The position numbers were made by a program, and so were the translations under genes. Below are positions 39,680-47,778 of a stretch of DNA of 64,000 bases, one piece after another (the stretch's first letter is position 1; every line of letters starts with the position of its first letter). Below the pieces are notes generated by a model that was not told where the DNA came from, ran no database searches, and saw only the letters and a program-made list of their open reading frames with translations. The stretch comes from Alkaliphilus flagellatus (GTDB taxonomy: Bacteria > Bacillota > Clostridia > Peptostreptococcales > Natronincolaceae). The stretch covers positions 431,517-495,516 of the forward strand of contig NZ_JAHLQK010000004.1 in assembly GCF_018919215.1 (NCBI RefSeq), read 5' to 3'.

Positions 39680-40550
39680 CCTTCAGTGCCAATAGATTTG
39701 TTAAACTTAAAAAAGTAATTTTACCAGCCATCCTTGGCCAATCCACAAATTTGACACTGTACCATTAATTTGGTACCACTTTCAACTACTTTCCATTTGT
39801 GGTCAGCTCTACTTACTCTTTCTCTTGATGTATCATTTTTCCCACATTTCATACAAACTTTCTTATAGTCTTGGTACAAGTCATAACAGTGTTGTTTTTC
39901 TCTTTTAGTATATTCTCTATATGTATCACCATCTTTTACACTATACCAATCATGAAACAGGCATAACGCATTAGGATATATACCATTTTCTTTAACTTCA
40001 AAATCCAAATTAATATTATTTGGTTCTTCAATTTCTGGAGTTGCATGAACACTAAGAGTGAAGCTTAGAAGCATCATTATTGATAGTAATAATGTTATTT
40101 TTCTTTTCATTTAATCTCCTCCTAATATAATATGTTTAGTAACACTTTTGAATTTATAAATTTTTTGCTGCGTACAAAACTAGATTCTTAAGGTTTAGAT
40201 ATATCATTATCTAGTTTTACTTGGTGATCTTATTTTCATTTGTTTCACCCCCTATTTTTTAGGTCTTCACTATATAGATAGTTTAATATTGGTTTTTGTT
40301 CCAATATTTGAGAAAAAAGAAATAATATTTTTTATAAATTTTCGGGAACAAAATTCATCTTTGGACCCTCTATACTTATGAGATTAATTTATGGGGGGAG
40401 AAATCAATGAAAAGGACAGTGTCAATTTTAACTATGATTTTTATTTTTTTTATTGCTGTAGCACCAACTAATACATATGCTCATACAACTTACGAATCGA
40501 TAGAAGGGATAAAGGCTACTATTGCTGGATGTGGCACTAGTGAAGATACT
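39680..40550. repeat. Duplicated block, copy B (direct repeat of about 850 bp)
   Basis: Second copy of the block at about 33700-34573, same orientation, starts about 6.0 kb apart. In this copy the plus-strand gene is intact. The segment between the copies carries two other secreted proteins, the group II intron and a recombinase relic. Confidence 0.9.
39721..40110 (-). CDS. Small secreted cysteine-rich protein, copy B
   Basis: Encodes the same 129 residues as the gene at 33747-34136, including signal peptide, C-M-K-C-G and C-Q-I-C-G pairs. The complete protein identity implies a recent duplication or gene conversion. It is divergent from the intact 172-residue secreted-protein gene with 296 bases between the starts, so the two may be co-regulated and may act together outside the cell. 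No function is known. Confidence 0.75.
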   Translation of the reverse strand: MKRKITLLLSIMMLLSFTLSVHATPEIEEPNNINLDFEVKENGIYPNALCLFHDWYSVKDGDTYREYTKREKQHCYDLYQDYKKVCMKCGKNDTSRERVSRADHKWKVVESGTKLMVQCQICGLAKDGW

Positions 40551-40925
40551 GAGAAAGTGCACAGCAAGTTAGTAATAAAGAATAATATTATATATTCTAT
40601 AAAATCAAATAAATATATAATGCTAAAACAGTCATCTATTCATGATATAGGTGATGGCTTTGTTAGTATTCAAGCTTCTACTAAAGCTGATGGAAATGTT
40701 GATAAATTAGGTTTAAGGATTCATCTAGAGATATGGACGGACAATTCATGGTCAACAGTAAAATCATGGAGCACTGATAAATATGATACAAAGAATATTG
40801 ATTTTAAAGCAGTATATAGTGTAAAAAAGGGTAAGATTTATCGAATTAGAGCTATTCACACAGCTTATAAGGGTACTATAACAGAATCAGATCAAACTAT
40901 TACTTCATATATTACAATAAAATAA
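40407..40925 (+). CDS. Secreted protein, DUF6147-like
   Basis: 172 residues with a signal peptide (K-R-T-V-S-I-L-T-M-I-F-I-F-F-I-A-V-A-P, cleavage after T-Y-A near 25). The mature part follows the pattern of clostridial DUF6147-like exported proteins as I recall them: G-D-G-F-V-S-I-Q-A-S-T-K-A, then L-G-L-R-I-H-L-E-I-W-T-D-N-S-W-S-T-V and I-Y-R-I-R-A-I-H-T-A-Y-K-G. It is predicted to be all beta. GGGGGGAG precedes ATG 40407. The truncated paralogue is at 34432. Bases 40331-40400 hold a GGAACAAAA element and a CTATAC that are conserved in copy A and could be the promoter. Confidence 0.7.
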   Translation: MKRTVSILTMIFIFFIAVAPTNTYAHTTYESIEGIKATIAGCGTSEDTEKVHSKLVIKNNIIYSIKSNKYIMLKQSSIHDIGDGFVSIQASTKADGNVDKLGLRIHLEIWTDNSWSTVKSWSTDKYDTKNIDFKAVYSVKKGKIYRIRAIHTAYKGTITESDQTITSYITIK

Positions 40926-40960
40926 AAGGATATAGCACATATGTGCTATATCCTTTTATT
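40921..40960. terminator. 40-base perfect palindrome, bidirectional terminator
   Basis: Centred at 40940/40941, core GGATATAGCACATATGTGCT with AAAA/TTTT ends. It contains the stop codons of both converging genes (secreted protein and anti-sigma factor). Confidence 0.85.
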
Positions 40961-41708
40961 TTATTGATAATGCTACTTTCATTAATTCTTTTTTATCTAG
41001 GCCAACGATAGTATATTTTATTTCAAACATATCCCATATAATCATTACCTCTCCACTTTTAAACTCAATTATATTATAATCAATATTGTTTGTTTTTTTC
41101 TGAGTTATTGTACTCTCATTAGAATCCACTTGAAGTGTATGAGAATAATCACCGATTACTGGTTCTTGTATCATTTTAATAATATCACTATCATTTTTAG
41201 AATATATTAGTTCTGCCATTAAAGTTTTATCCAGAAATTGAGTCAATTCAACTTTTTCTATAATATATCCTTCAGGAGTATAGGCAGGAGTTATTATCTT
41301 AAAACTTGACTTATATATTGCTTCTTCAATTGGAAGTGTCTTTAAATTTACTTGAGCTTCTTCATCTATACCTGGAGTTGTCCTGGTATTTTTATTATAG
41401 TTTAACTTAATGTCTTTATTTGCACCAACTGTTTGTGAAAAGAAATTAAGTATTTTTCTATAGTATGCATATCCATCATCCATATTAACTAGTATTGTAG
41501 TAAGTATCAATATAGCTGCTACGGTACTTGCTGTTCTTTTGTTAAAGTGAAAGTACTTTTCCTTATTTTCCTTATTTTCCTTATCTATATTTTTAATATC
41601 TGTATTTATATTGTCCCAAACATCTTCCATATCAGGAACAACGATTGATTCTATTTCCTCCGAAATAGCTTCTTGTATGATTAAATCTAAATCATCTAAA
41701 TCTCGCAT
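40956..41708 (-). CDS. Membrane-anchored anti-sigma factor-like protein with DUF4367 domain
   Basis: 250 residues. A cytosolic part (1-70) is acidic. A single membrane segment lies near 75-95 (S-T-V-A-A-I-L-I-L-T-T-I-L-V), and an external DUF4367-like domain with A-Y-T-P-E-G-Y and a C-terminal V-G-L-D-K-K-E follows. The gene starts one base after the ECF sigma stop, with GGGGAAATAAG as ribosome site, so the longer upstream start is rejected. By analogy it sequesters the sigma factor until an envelope signal releases it. Confidence 0.82.
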   Translation of the reverse strand: MRDLDDLDLIIQEAISEEIESIVVPDMEDVWDNINTDIKNIDKENKENKEKYFHFNKRTASTVAAILILTTILVNMDDGYAYYRKILNFFSQTVGANKDIKLNYNKNTRTTPGIDEEAQVNLKTLPIEEAIYKSSFKIITPAYTPEGYIIEKVELTQFLDKTLMAELIYSKNDSDIIKMIQEPVIGDYSHTLQVDSNESTITQKKTNNIDYNIIEFKSGEVMIIWDMFEIKYTIVGLDKKELMKVALSIK

Positions 41709-41709
41709 C

Positions 41710-42291
41710 TTATTTCCCCGACTTTCCATATGTAATATAGTAATCACTTATATTATTTTTAATGATTTTATCCTTAATTAAATTTTTAGCTCTAGAAACT
41801 CGTGATTTAACAGTACCTTCTTTAATATTTAATGTTTGAGCAATTTCTGCATAAGATAAGTTCATATAGTAATATAGCAATATAACCTCTCTATAATGAC
41901 TATCTAGACTATGAATTTGTTCCATAATTTCTTTATTTAATTCTTTTTTCTCTATTTTATCTTCTACTGTATCTAAGTTAAATCGATTATTTGAGAGTGA
42001 AATTACATTATCATAGTCATCGATTAACAATTCTCGCTTGCTTTTCATATATTTTTCCTTAGCTAAATTAGAAGCGATAGTACATATCCAGCTTCCAAAT
42101 TTACTAGGATCTTTTAGAGAACTCATTTTCCTATATGCTGTAATAAACGCCTCTTGCACTATGTCTTTTGCATCATGTTCATTTTTAACAATGTAATAAG
42201 CAACTCGATAAACTTTATCCTTATAAGTTTCAAATAAAATCTTATAAGGAATTACTTCCTTGTTATCTTGTTTCTCTAAAAATATTTTCAT
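41710..42291 (-). CDS. ECF-type RNA polymerase sigma factor
   Basis: 193 residues with region 2 (Y-R-V-A-Y-Y-I-V-K-N-E-H-D-A-K-D-I-V-Q-E-A-F) and region 4 (Y-R-E-V-I-L-L-Y-Y-Y, then Y-A-E-I-A-Q-T-L-N and G-T-V-K-S-R-V-S-R-A). It directs transcription of a small regulon in response to envelope signals, held by the adjacent DUF4367 protein. Upstream, two copies of TACTTAGGGGG (direct repeat within 42298-42330) lie near the start. The secreted-protein genes in the island are plausible targets, but no matching promoter pair is proven. Confidence 0.93.
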   Translation of the reverse strand: MKIFLEKQDNKEVIPYKILFETYKDKVYRVAYYIVKNEHDAKDIVQEAFITAYRKMSSLKDPSKFGSWICTIASNLAKEKYMKSKRELLIDDYDNVISLSNNRFNLDTVEDKIEKKELNKEIMEQIHSLDSHYREVILLYYYMNLSYAEIAQTLNIKEGTVKSRVSRAKNLIKDKIIKNNISDYYITYGKSGK

Positions 42292-42453
42292 CTATTCGTC
42301 CCCCTAAGTAGTACTCCCCCTAAGTATTATGATAATAGCAATACAGTAAACATAGAAATATTATTTAATTTAACTCTAATTATCTAGAGATGCATAGAAA
42401 ATCTCTATACTAAAGTTAAGTATATGAAATAATATAATTAGAATTAGTTTGTA

Positions 42454-42825
42454 CTATTCATCTAAAAGCTTATCAAAAAATACTTCAGTATATGAATTTG
42501 CAGAATATAAAAGTTTATCGATAACACCATGATACTTATAAATAAGATTAGTATTATTCCATCCCAGTTGATTGGCCACATCATCCACGCTTGCACTAAG
42601 TCTTACTGCATAAAGAGCATGTGCAGGACTAAGTATAAACTTATCTATATCCCTAGTTCCCATAAAAATATAATAAGGTTTTTCCATATACTCCTTTGAG
42701 ACTGAAAGTAAAAGTATGTATTCCATAATTACCCTTTTTACTTGTTCTAACACTCTTACATATCTAATATTTTCTCCTTGGCCCACACGTAGTCCCATAG
42801 GATCGGTACTAAAAGTAAAATCCAC
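42454..42825 (-). pseudogene. Degenerate tyrosine recombinase C-terminal region
   Basis: 123 codons from a GTG without a good ribosome site. The second half (A-H-A-L-Y-A-V-R-L-S-A, V-A-N-Q-L-G-W-N-N-T-N, L-I-Y-K-Y-H-G-V-I) is homologous to the relic at 38942-39112 and keeps the tyrosine. The region before it reads I-L-S-P-A-H-A-L, where active enzymes have an Arg-His-Thr-His run, so the catalytic arginine is gone. The N-terminal half (Y-I-L-L-L-S-V-S-K-E-Y) is only loosely integrase-like. It is probably a non-functional remnant. Confidence 0.6.
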
Positions 42826-42842
42826 CTTACTAATTCTAATAG

Positions 42843-42890
42843 AAAACGGAAGCGTAACCGTCGAAAATAATGGTTGGGCTTCCGTTTTTT
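42843..42890 (+). terminator. Terminator-like hairpin
   Basis: AAAACGGAAGC (42843-42853) and GCTTCCGTTTT (42878-42888) with a 24-base loop, followed by T residues. No gene on the plus strand is assigned to it. Confidence 0.6.
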
Positions 42891-43417
42891 ATATGTTTGT
42901 CAAAGCACTTCCGTCTATATTAACTGAAACGCCCAACTTAAATTCTAAATTAAGCGTCCGCGAATCTTCAACATTACTTTCGAAGTCGAAGAGATATTTT
43001 GCAGACGAGTAATCGCTGAGTATATAATCCCTAATAATCACACCAAAGTGTTATGTAATCTTTCTGTGCTTTAATAACTCATGTAACAACACTTTTGATG
43101 TATTCATAAACTCCTAAAATTTATCTTGGGTAACATTTTCATTACTTTAAATTCTTCAATCAATTCCAAAAGTTATTTTTATATTGTTTATCAACATCAT
43201 TATAAATTGTTTTGAAGTTATCATTGGTTAACGATTTAATAAATCTGGATATTATCCCTATGCAAGATTTGATCATATCTTCGTAACGCTTCGTGTTTGT
43301 GACGTCCCTGAGCCGGACCCTAGAACATTACTCCTTGGTGGATCTTTGCTCCCGGTGAAGGGATGTGCATAGCGGACAGAAACATTTTGTTAGGCTATGA
43401 CTGGAAGATTTACTTAA
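42891..43417. other. Gene-free stretch with a GC-richer segment
   Basis: No supported gene. Bases 43280-43400 are clearly richer in G+C than their surroundings and contain pieces such as CCTGAGCCGGACCCTAG and GCTCCCGGTGAAGGGATG; this may be a degraded RNA element or insertion. An inverted pair AAAGTGTTATGTA/TGTAACAACACTTT lies near 43045-43100. Confidence 0.4.
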
Positions 43418-43864
43418 TTATTCATAAATCTTAGTTCGATGTCCTATTAAGATACGTTCGAGTGACACCCATCCGATATATTGAGGTTTCTCCCACCCCG
43501 GTGCTGTTAAAAGATGCTCAATTTCTTTATAATCATCTATTCTCACTTTATCCCACGCATGTATAATCTTACCATCTTCAATAGCCAAACCTACATGCCC
43601 CCAGTTTTTCGTCATTCCATCAATTACTCCAAAGCAATCATAAAACACAAACGTTCCTTTAGGTGGTATACCTTTAAATCTGTGTGCTTCATATAAATCC
43701 GCTGATTCTTTTGCAGTATCTCCTCCAAATATCTCAATACTATTGCTACGTTCTAAAGCATCTTCCACAAATCCCAAACACCTAAGTGTATAATCTGTAC
43801 GATTAAGATGGTTTAATGCCCACTTTATAGAATTATTCATTAGGTTTTGTAAATTATTGTCCAT
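43418..43864 (-). CDS. NlpC/P60-like (CHAP-type) cysteine hydrolase without signal peptide
   Basis: 148 residues. C-L-G-F-V-E-D-A-L near residue 29 would supply the catalytic Cys, G-H-V-G-L-A-I near 90 the His, and I-I-H-A-W the third polar residue, as in NlpC/P60 peptidases that cut peptidoglycan peptides. There is no signal peptide, so it may act on internal substrates, be released by lysis, or be a phage-derived endolysin-type enzyme. GAGGTC precedes ATG 43864. It lies at the edge of the accessory island beside recombinase remnants, which fits a mobile origin. Confidence 0.72.
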   Translation of the reverse strand: MDNNLQNLMNNSIKWALNHLNRTDYTLRCLGFVEDALERSNSIEIFGGDTAKESADLYEAHRFKGIPPKGTFVFYDCFGVIDGMTKNWGHVGLAIEDGKIIHAWDKVRIDDYKEIEHLLTAPGWEKPQYIGWVSLERILIGHRTKIYE

Positions 43865-44423
43865 ATTTGACCTCCATAAAGATTATTTTAGCTTTATTCG
43901 ATAACTAAAAACGCCCAATTCACTAAGATTTCACCTAACGTCATATTGCTGGCATTAAGTTCAATTTATATATAATATTTAGTGATATTCACGAACTTAG
44001 GTTCAGTAATATTTACTTATCTTCAAATCATAATTAATAAACAGATTCGCTTTTGCATAATTCAAAAAACATTTTCTAAAGTTAATCCTCTGCTTCACTT
44101 CTATTTTCTAACTTCAAATTATAGACATTAGTAGCTACTCACTTAAATAAATTTGTTTCGTGAATTATCACCATAACAACTTACATCAGAGTTATATATC
44201 CTAAATTATCTTAAATACTAAATTTCTATTAATAATTAAAATATCCTCTAATATTCATTTGGTTATTTTCGACAACTCTAAAATATAATGATATTATTAT
44301 TGCAATTACAAACTCATATAAAAAATTCAAGCTAATTACATTAAATTTTTTATACCTTATCATCTCGTCCAACTTCCTGCTATAATATAACTACAAAGAT
44401 AACAATCCAAGGGAGGTTTAAAT
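43865..44423. other. Gene-free AT-rich stretch
   Basis: No open frame or RNA that I can support. Only the promoter region of the YdcF-like gene (TATAAT near 44383) and several imperfect repeats of the type ATATTNAGTGATATTCACG are seen. Confidence 0.5.
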
Positions 44424-44999
44424 ATGAAATTTAAAAAACCTATTTTAATCGCTATTTCATTAGGTATTATAGTCTTCGCTATTATTCAACTTTCAATAAT
44501 AATAACTCCCTTTAGGGCAACCCCTAAAAAATCTGATGCAATTATTGTACTTGGAGCTAAATTATGGGGAGATAGACCTGCCCCGATGTTACAGTATAGA
44601 TTGGAAAAAGCATTGGAACTTTATAATGAAGGATATGGGGATAAGATTATAGTTAGTGGGGCCCAAGGACATGATGAGCTAATTACAGAGGCCCTTGCAA
44701 TGAAAAACTATCTTGTAGAAAATGGTGTACCAGAAAATGTAATATTGGAAGAAGATAATTCTTATAGTACATACCAAAATCTATATTATAGTAATAAAAT
44801 TATGAAGGAAAATGAACTAGAGAGTGCCGTTATTGTATCCAATAACTTCCATGTTCATAGATCATTAATGATTGCTAACCGTTTAAATATGGATGTAAGC
44901 GCAGGTCCTACAAAAAACTATCCTAACTTAGCACTAACGGTTAAATACTATATGCGAGAAGTTCTAGCCTATATAAAGGATTTTGTATTAGTTAGGTAA
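44424..44999 (+). CDS. YdcF/SanA-family (DUF218) membrane protein
   Basis: 191 residues. One N-terminal membrane helix (about 6-28) is followed by a DUF218 domain with D-A-I-I-V-L-G-A near 40, R-L-E-K-A-L-E-L-Y, K-I-I-V-S-G-A-Q-G, E-D-N-S-Y-S-T-Y-Q-N and a final N-N-F-H-V-H-R-S. Members (SanA, ElyC, YdcF) affect cell envelope integrity; the biochemical activity is unsettled. GGGAGG precedes ATG 44424 and it ends in its own terminator. Confidence 0.9.
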   Translation: MKFKKPILIAISLGIIVFAIIQLSIIITPFRATPKKSDAIIVLGAKLWGDRPAPMLQYRLEKALELYNEGYGDKIIVSGAQGHDELITEALAMKNYLVENGVPENVILEEDNSYSTYQNLYYSNKIMKENELESAVIVSNNFHVHRSLMIANRLNMDVSAGPTKNYPNLALTVKYYMREVLAYIKDFVLVR

Positions 45000-45051
45000 T
45001 AATATCCTTTCGTTTAAATGCTATAGATTAAAATATAAGTACTTAATAAAA

Positions 45052-45090
45052 TAAGCAGAAGATTAAACCATCTTCTGCTTACTTTATTTT
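45052..45090 (+). terminator. Terminator of the YdcF-like gene
   Basis: TAAGCAGAAGA (45052-45062), eight-base loop, TCTTCTGCTTA (45071-45081), then CTTTATTTT. It also faces the end of the germination operon. Confidence 0.8.
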
Positions 45091-45127
45091 AACTTGAAAT
45101 CTTATTTTCAGTATCTAGTTTCCCTTA

Positions 45128-45265
45128 TTAATCTTCAATAATCTCTTGTATTCTTACAATAATATCATCCAATTCATTTCTCTTGTCGGTATCTATCATG
45201 TTATTTTCTTGTGCTTCTTCTATAGATTTAATACAATCCATTAAATTTGCCTTCCAAGCTTCCAT
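45128..45265 (-). CDS. Small acidic helical protein at the end of the germination operon
   Basis: 45 residues from ATG 45265 with AGGAGG nine to ten bases upstream, two bases after the gerKB stop. Sequence is acidic and helical: M-E-A-W-K-A-N-L-M-D-C-I-K-S-I-E-E at the start, then N-M-I-D-T-D-K-R-N-E-L-D-D, a two-helix hairpin pattern. No family recognised. The tight spacing indicates cotranslation with the receptor subunits, so a role in the spore membrane complex or its assembly is possible. Confidence 0.65.
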   Translation of the reverse strand: MEAWKANLMDCIKSIEEAQENNMIDTDKRNELDDIIVRIQEIIED

Positions 45266-45267
45266 AG

Positions 45268-46356
45268 TTAACTGACCTCCTCTCTACTTGGTGTTTTATT
45301 TTTAATTAAAGATATTATTAGCAATATACAAGGTATTATTACCTGAAAAGGTAAAGAATAGTATACCATATTTCTTTCTACCCATCTGTATAAATCAGGA
45401 TAGTTGGGATGTAGCCACATAGATAGAGATATAACTAAAGTTACTACAGGTAGCAGCATAAGTTTATAATGTTCTAAGTTAAAGATTTGTGTAATTCCTA
45501 ATAGAGTACAATAAATGAAAACAACAGTTTTAATTCCAACTCCTATTAGTAGATTAATCCCTACTATCGGTTCTATAACAGCTCCTGGAATTAAAGATAG
45601 AGTTACATGGGGTGGAAACATTTGAAGCGACATCATATATGGACCAAGGACCAGTAAATCTCTTAATAAAGTTCCTAGCAAGACAAACCCAACTATTGTT
45701 ACGCCTAAATAAGTTGTTTTAACTATATATTTTTTTTGTTGTACAATAGGATATATCATTAAAAATACTATCATATTACCAAAGGATACAGATAATATTC
45801 TAATTCCTATTTTTAAAACATGCAGAAATCCGCCCTCTAAGAACGGTAGAAAATTATCGTAATCAAAGGATTTTGCACTTAATAATATAGTTAATGCTAT
45901 AATAAAAATCATAATTGGTATAATTATCTGGTTAACCCTAGCAGCTATTTCTATTCCATTTTTTAAAGCATAGGTAATTGGCAAAAAAACAAAACAAATA
46001 ACAAAAACTGTACGAGTATTAATAAAATTTACAGTAACCATATATTCACCAAAAATTCTCATGGTTAAAGATGCAAAATGAATAAAAAATATTATGTAAA
46101 GTATTCCAATTATACTTCCTAAATATTTTCCAAAATGCTCTTTTAGCATTTGTATAAGTGTTTTTTTAGGATTAAGTTTTGCTAGAGCTAAATATATAGT
46201 AACTAATATAAAGCCTCCTATCCAACTTAATATCTGAGCTAACCAAGCATTCTGGTATGCAGCCTTTGCTGGAGAAGTTACTGCTAAACCGCCAAATACA
46301 AAACCTATAATAAGCAAATTTAATTCGCTTAATGAAATCTTTTCTTCTTTTATCAT
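45268..46356 (-). CDS. gerKB: Spore germination receptor B subunit (GerAB/GerKB family)
   Basis: 362 residues with about ten membrane helices, typical of GerB permease-like subunits of the APC superfamily: I-S-L-S-E-L-N-L-L at the start and V-R-T-V-F-type central helices. It forms the germinant-sensing pocket in the inner spore membrane. ATG 46356 is chosen because GAGGTG is five to six bases upstream; a longer frame begins within the upstream gene. It is the fourth gene of the operon. Confidence 0.9.
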   Translation of the reverse strand: MIKEEKISLSELNLLIIGFVFGGLAVTSPAKAAYQNAWLAQILSWIGGFILVTIYLALAKLNPKKTLIQMLKEHFGKYLGSIIGILYIIFFIHFASLTMRIFGEYMVTVNFINTRTVFVICFVFLPITYALKNGIEIAARVNQIIIPIMIFIIALTILLSAKSFDYDNFLPFLEGGFLHVLKIGIRILSVSFGNMIVFLMIYPIVQQKKYIVKTTYLGVTIVGFVLLGTLLRDLLVLGPYMMSLQMFPPHVTLSLIPGAVIEPIVGINLLIGVGIKTVVFIYCTLLGITQIFNLEHYKLMLLPVVTLVISLSMWLHPNYPDLYRWVERNMVYYSLPFQVIIPCILLIISLIKNKTPSREEVS

Positions 46357-46360
46357 ACAA

Positions 46361-46582
46361 TCACCTCGATAAAAAGCTATCAATAGCCTTTTCTATATAT
46401 ATAGCAGGACTAAGAGGCGCCTTATCAATAGCTTGTAATAAACTAATCGTAAAGCTAACTATTAATATTGTAAAATATATGAACATAGTTCTCTTAACAT
46501 TTTTGACTTTCGATAACCTATTTAAATCAATGCTAATAATTATACAAAAAACGGCAATTATACTTATTACATCCCTTACCAT
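46361..46582 (-). CDS. Two-helix germination receptor D-type subunit
   Basis: 73 residues with two membrane helices (about 3-20 and 30-50: V-I-S-I-I-A-V-F-C-I-I-I-S-I and F-I-Y-F-T-I-L-I-V-S-F-T-I). Small two-helix proteins of this size are known beside or within germinant receptor operons as D subunits that modulate the receptor. GGAGGAG precedes ATG 46582; the gene lies 17 bases after the C-subunit gene and five bases before gerKB. The family call rests on position and topology. Confidence 0.72.
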   Translation of the reverse strand: MVRDVISIIAVFCIIISIDLNRLSKVKNVKRTMFIYFTILIVSFTISLLQAIDKAPLSPAIYIEKAIDSFLSR

Positions 46583-46599
46583 TAACTATCTCCTCCATT

Positions 46600-47778
46600 T
46601 TAGCGTGCCTTAGATGGCGGTCCCGTTAATCCTGATCTTGTTATTCTAAATTCTACATCAATTTCAACAGGCACTTCTGGAAATATTTCATCCCAATTAT
46701 CTTCTATTTCTCTCCAATAGTTTAAATGCTTTTTACGTATTTCCTCTCCAAACCCTAAAATATCACTTTGAAATTGATTTTGAGCTATATCTACCGTTTT
46801 TTTTATATCTTCTTTAATTGTATTTGCCACTTCTCTTTCTAGATCTTTCAGTATTTTTTCCATCAGCAAATCATTTTCCCCTTGTTGTTCTCCAATTGTT
46901 CCCTCTGCTTTAATATTAATATGAATTTTAAGTTTTTCATTTTCAATTTTAGCTCTAACCTTCCCATTAGAGCGCAGTTGCTCTATTACTACTCTTTTAT
47001 TTTCATTCAAGGGGTCTTTAATACCAATTACCCTATCCCGTATTTCATTTTTTATATATAATAGTCCTGCTGTCTCATACTTTTCCAACCAGCCAACTAG
47101 TTTATCCTCTTTAAAAATAGCAGTTCCTTCCAGCTCCATACTTTTTATTAGCTCCTGTTCTTCTCCTTCTTTAAATTTAACTACCCCTATTGTAGTATTT
47201 AATATATTTTCATTTAGCTCCTTTACCATTTCAAAAGTGTTTATATTTCGAATAACACCACTATATAAATTATCTTCTAAAACTTCTTTCAAATGTATTG
47301 CGGGAATATCCTCCAGCGTACTTTTCGCACTGATCACCTTTTTAGCCGTAGTTCCCCTTGCAATTATTACACTCGAATTTAACCTTACTTCATAATCTCT
47401 AGAAAAATAATCTAATATATCCATTATCCCTTCTTTAGCTAATTCTTCACTAATTACCAATACTTGTATATGACTATAAAAAGGTCTCCGATTAACTGCC
47501 TTTAGCTGTTCTCTAGCAGCTTCATATACGGTTTTCCCTTTAGTCGAATTAACCCATATAGGCTGTATATTACGACCACCACCTTGCTGAAGTCCAAGAC
47601 CAGAGGGGTTAACTATTTGTAATGTTAGTTCAATTTCTTCATCTTCTGCTTTATCTATACCTACACCTACTATAATGGCTCTATGGGTTAGATCTTGTTC
47701 ATGCATGCATCCAATTAAACTCATGCATAATAATAAAATTGCTAAAAACATAAATATCTTTTTAGAATATGACCTCAA
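46600..47778 (-). CDS. gerKC: Spore germination receptor C subunit, lipoprotein (Ger(x)C)
   Basis: 392 residues. The lipoprotein signal ends in L-I-G-C near residue 23, placing the protein on the outer face of the inner spore membrane. Ger(x)C features include R-A-I-I-V-G-V-G-I-D-K, an L-Q-I-V-N-P segment and a C-terminal L-N-Y-W. It starts at TTG 47778 immediately after the TAA of the A-subunit gene, whose last codons supply the GAGGAGGAG ribosome site. Confidence 0.92.
   Translation of the reverse strand: MRSYSKKIFMFLAILLLCMSLIGCMHEQDLTHRAIIVGVGIDKAEDEEIELTLQIVNPSGLGLQQGGGRNIQPIWVNSTKGKTVYEAAREQLKAVNRRPFYSHIQVLVISEELAKEGIMDILDYFSRDYEVRLNSSVIIARGTTAKKVISAKSTLEDIPAIHLKEVLEDNLYSGVIRNINTFEMVKELNENILNTTIGVVKFKEGEEQELIKSMELEGTAIFKEDKLVGWLEKYETAGLLYIKNEIRDRVIGIKDPLNENKRVVIEQLRSNGKVRAKIENEKLKIHINIKAEGTIGEQQGENDLLMEKILKDLEREVANTIKEDIKKTVDIAQNQFQSDILGFGEEIRKKHLNYWREIEDNWDEIFPEVPVEIDVEFRITRSGLTGPPSKAR

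Noticed and set aside
42716..43012. A 98-codon plus-strand frame ending in F-A-D-E
   Set aside because: It crosses a terminator hairpin and the recombinase relic on the other strand and matches no family I know.
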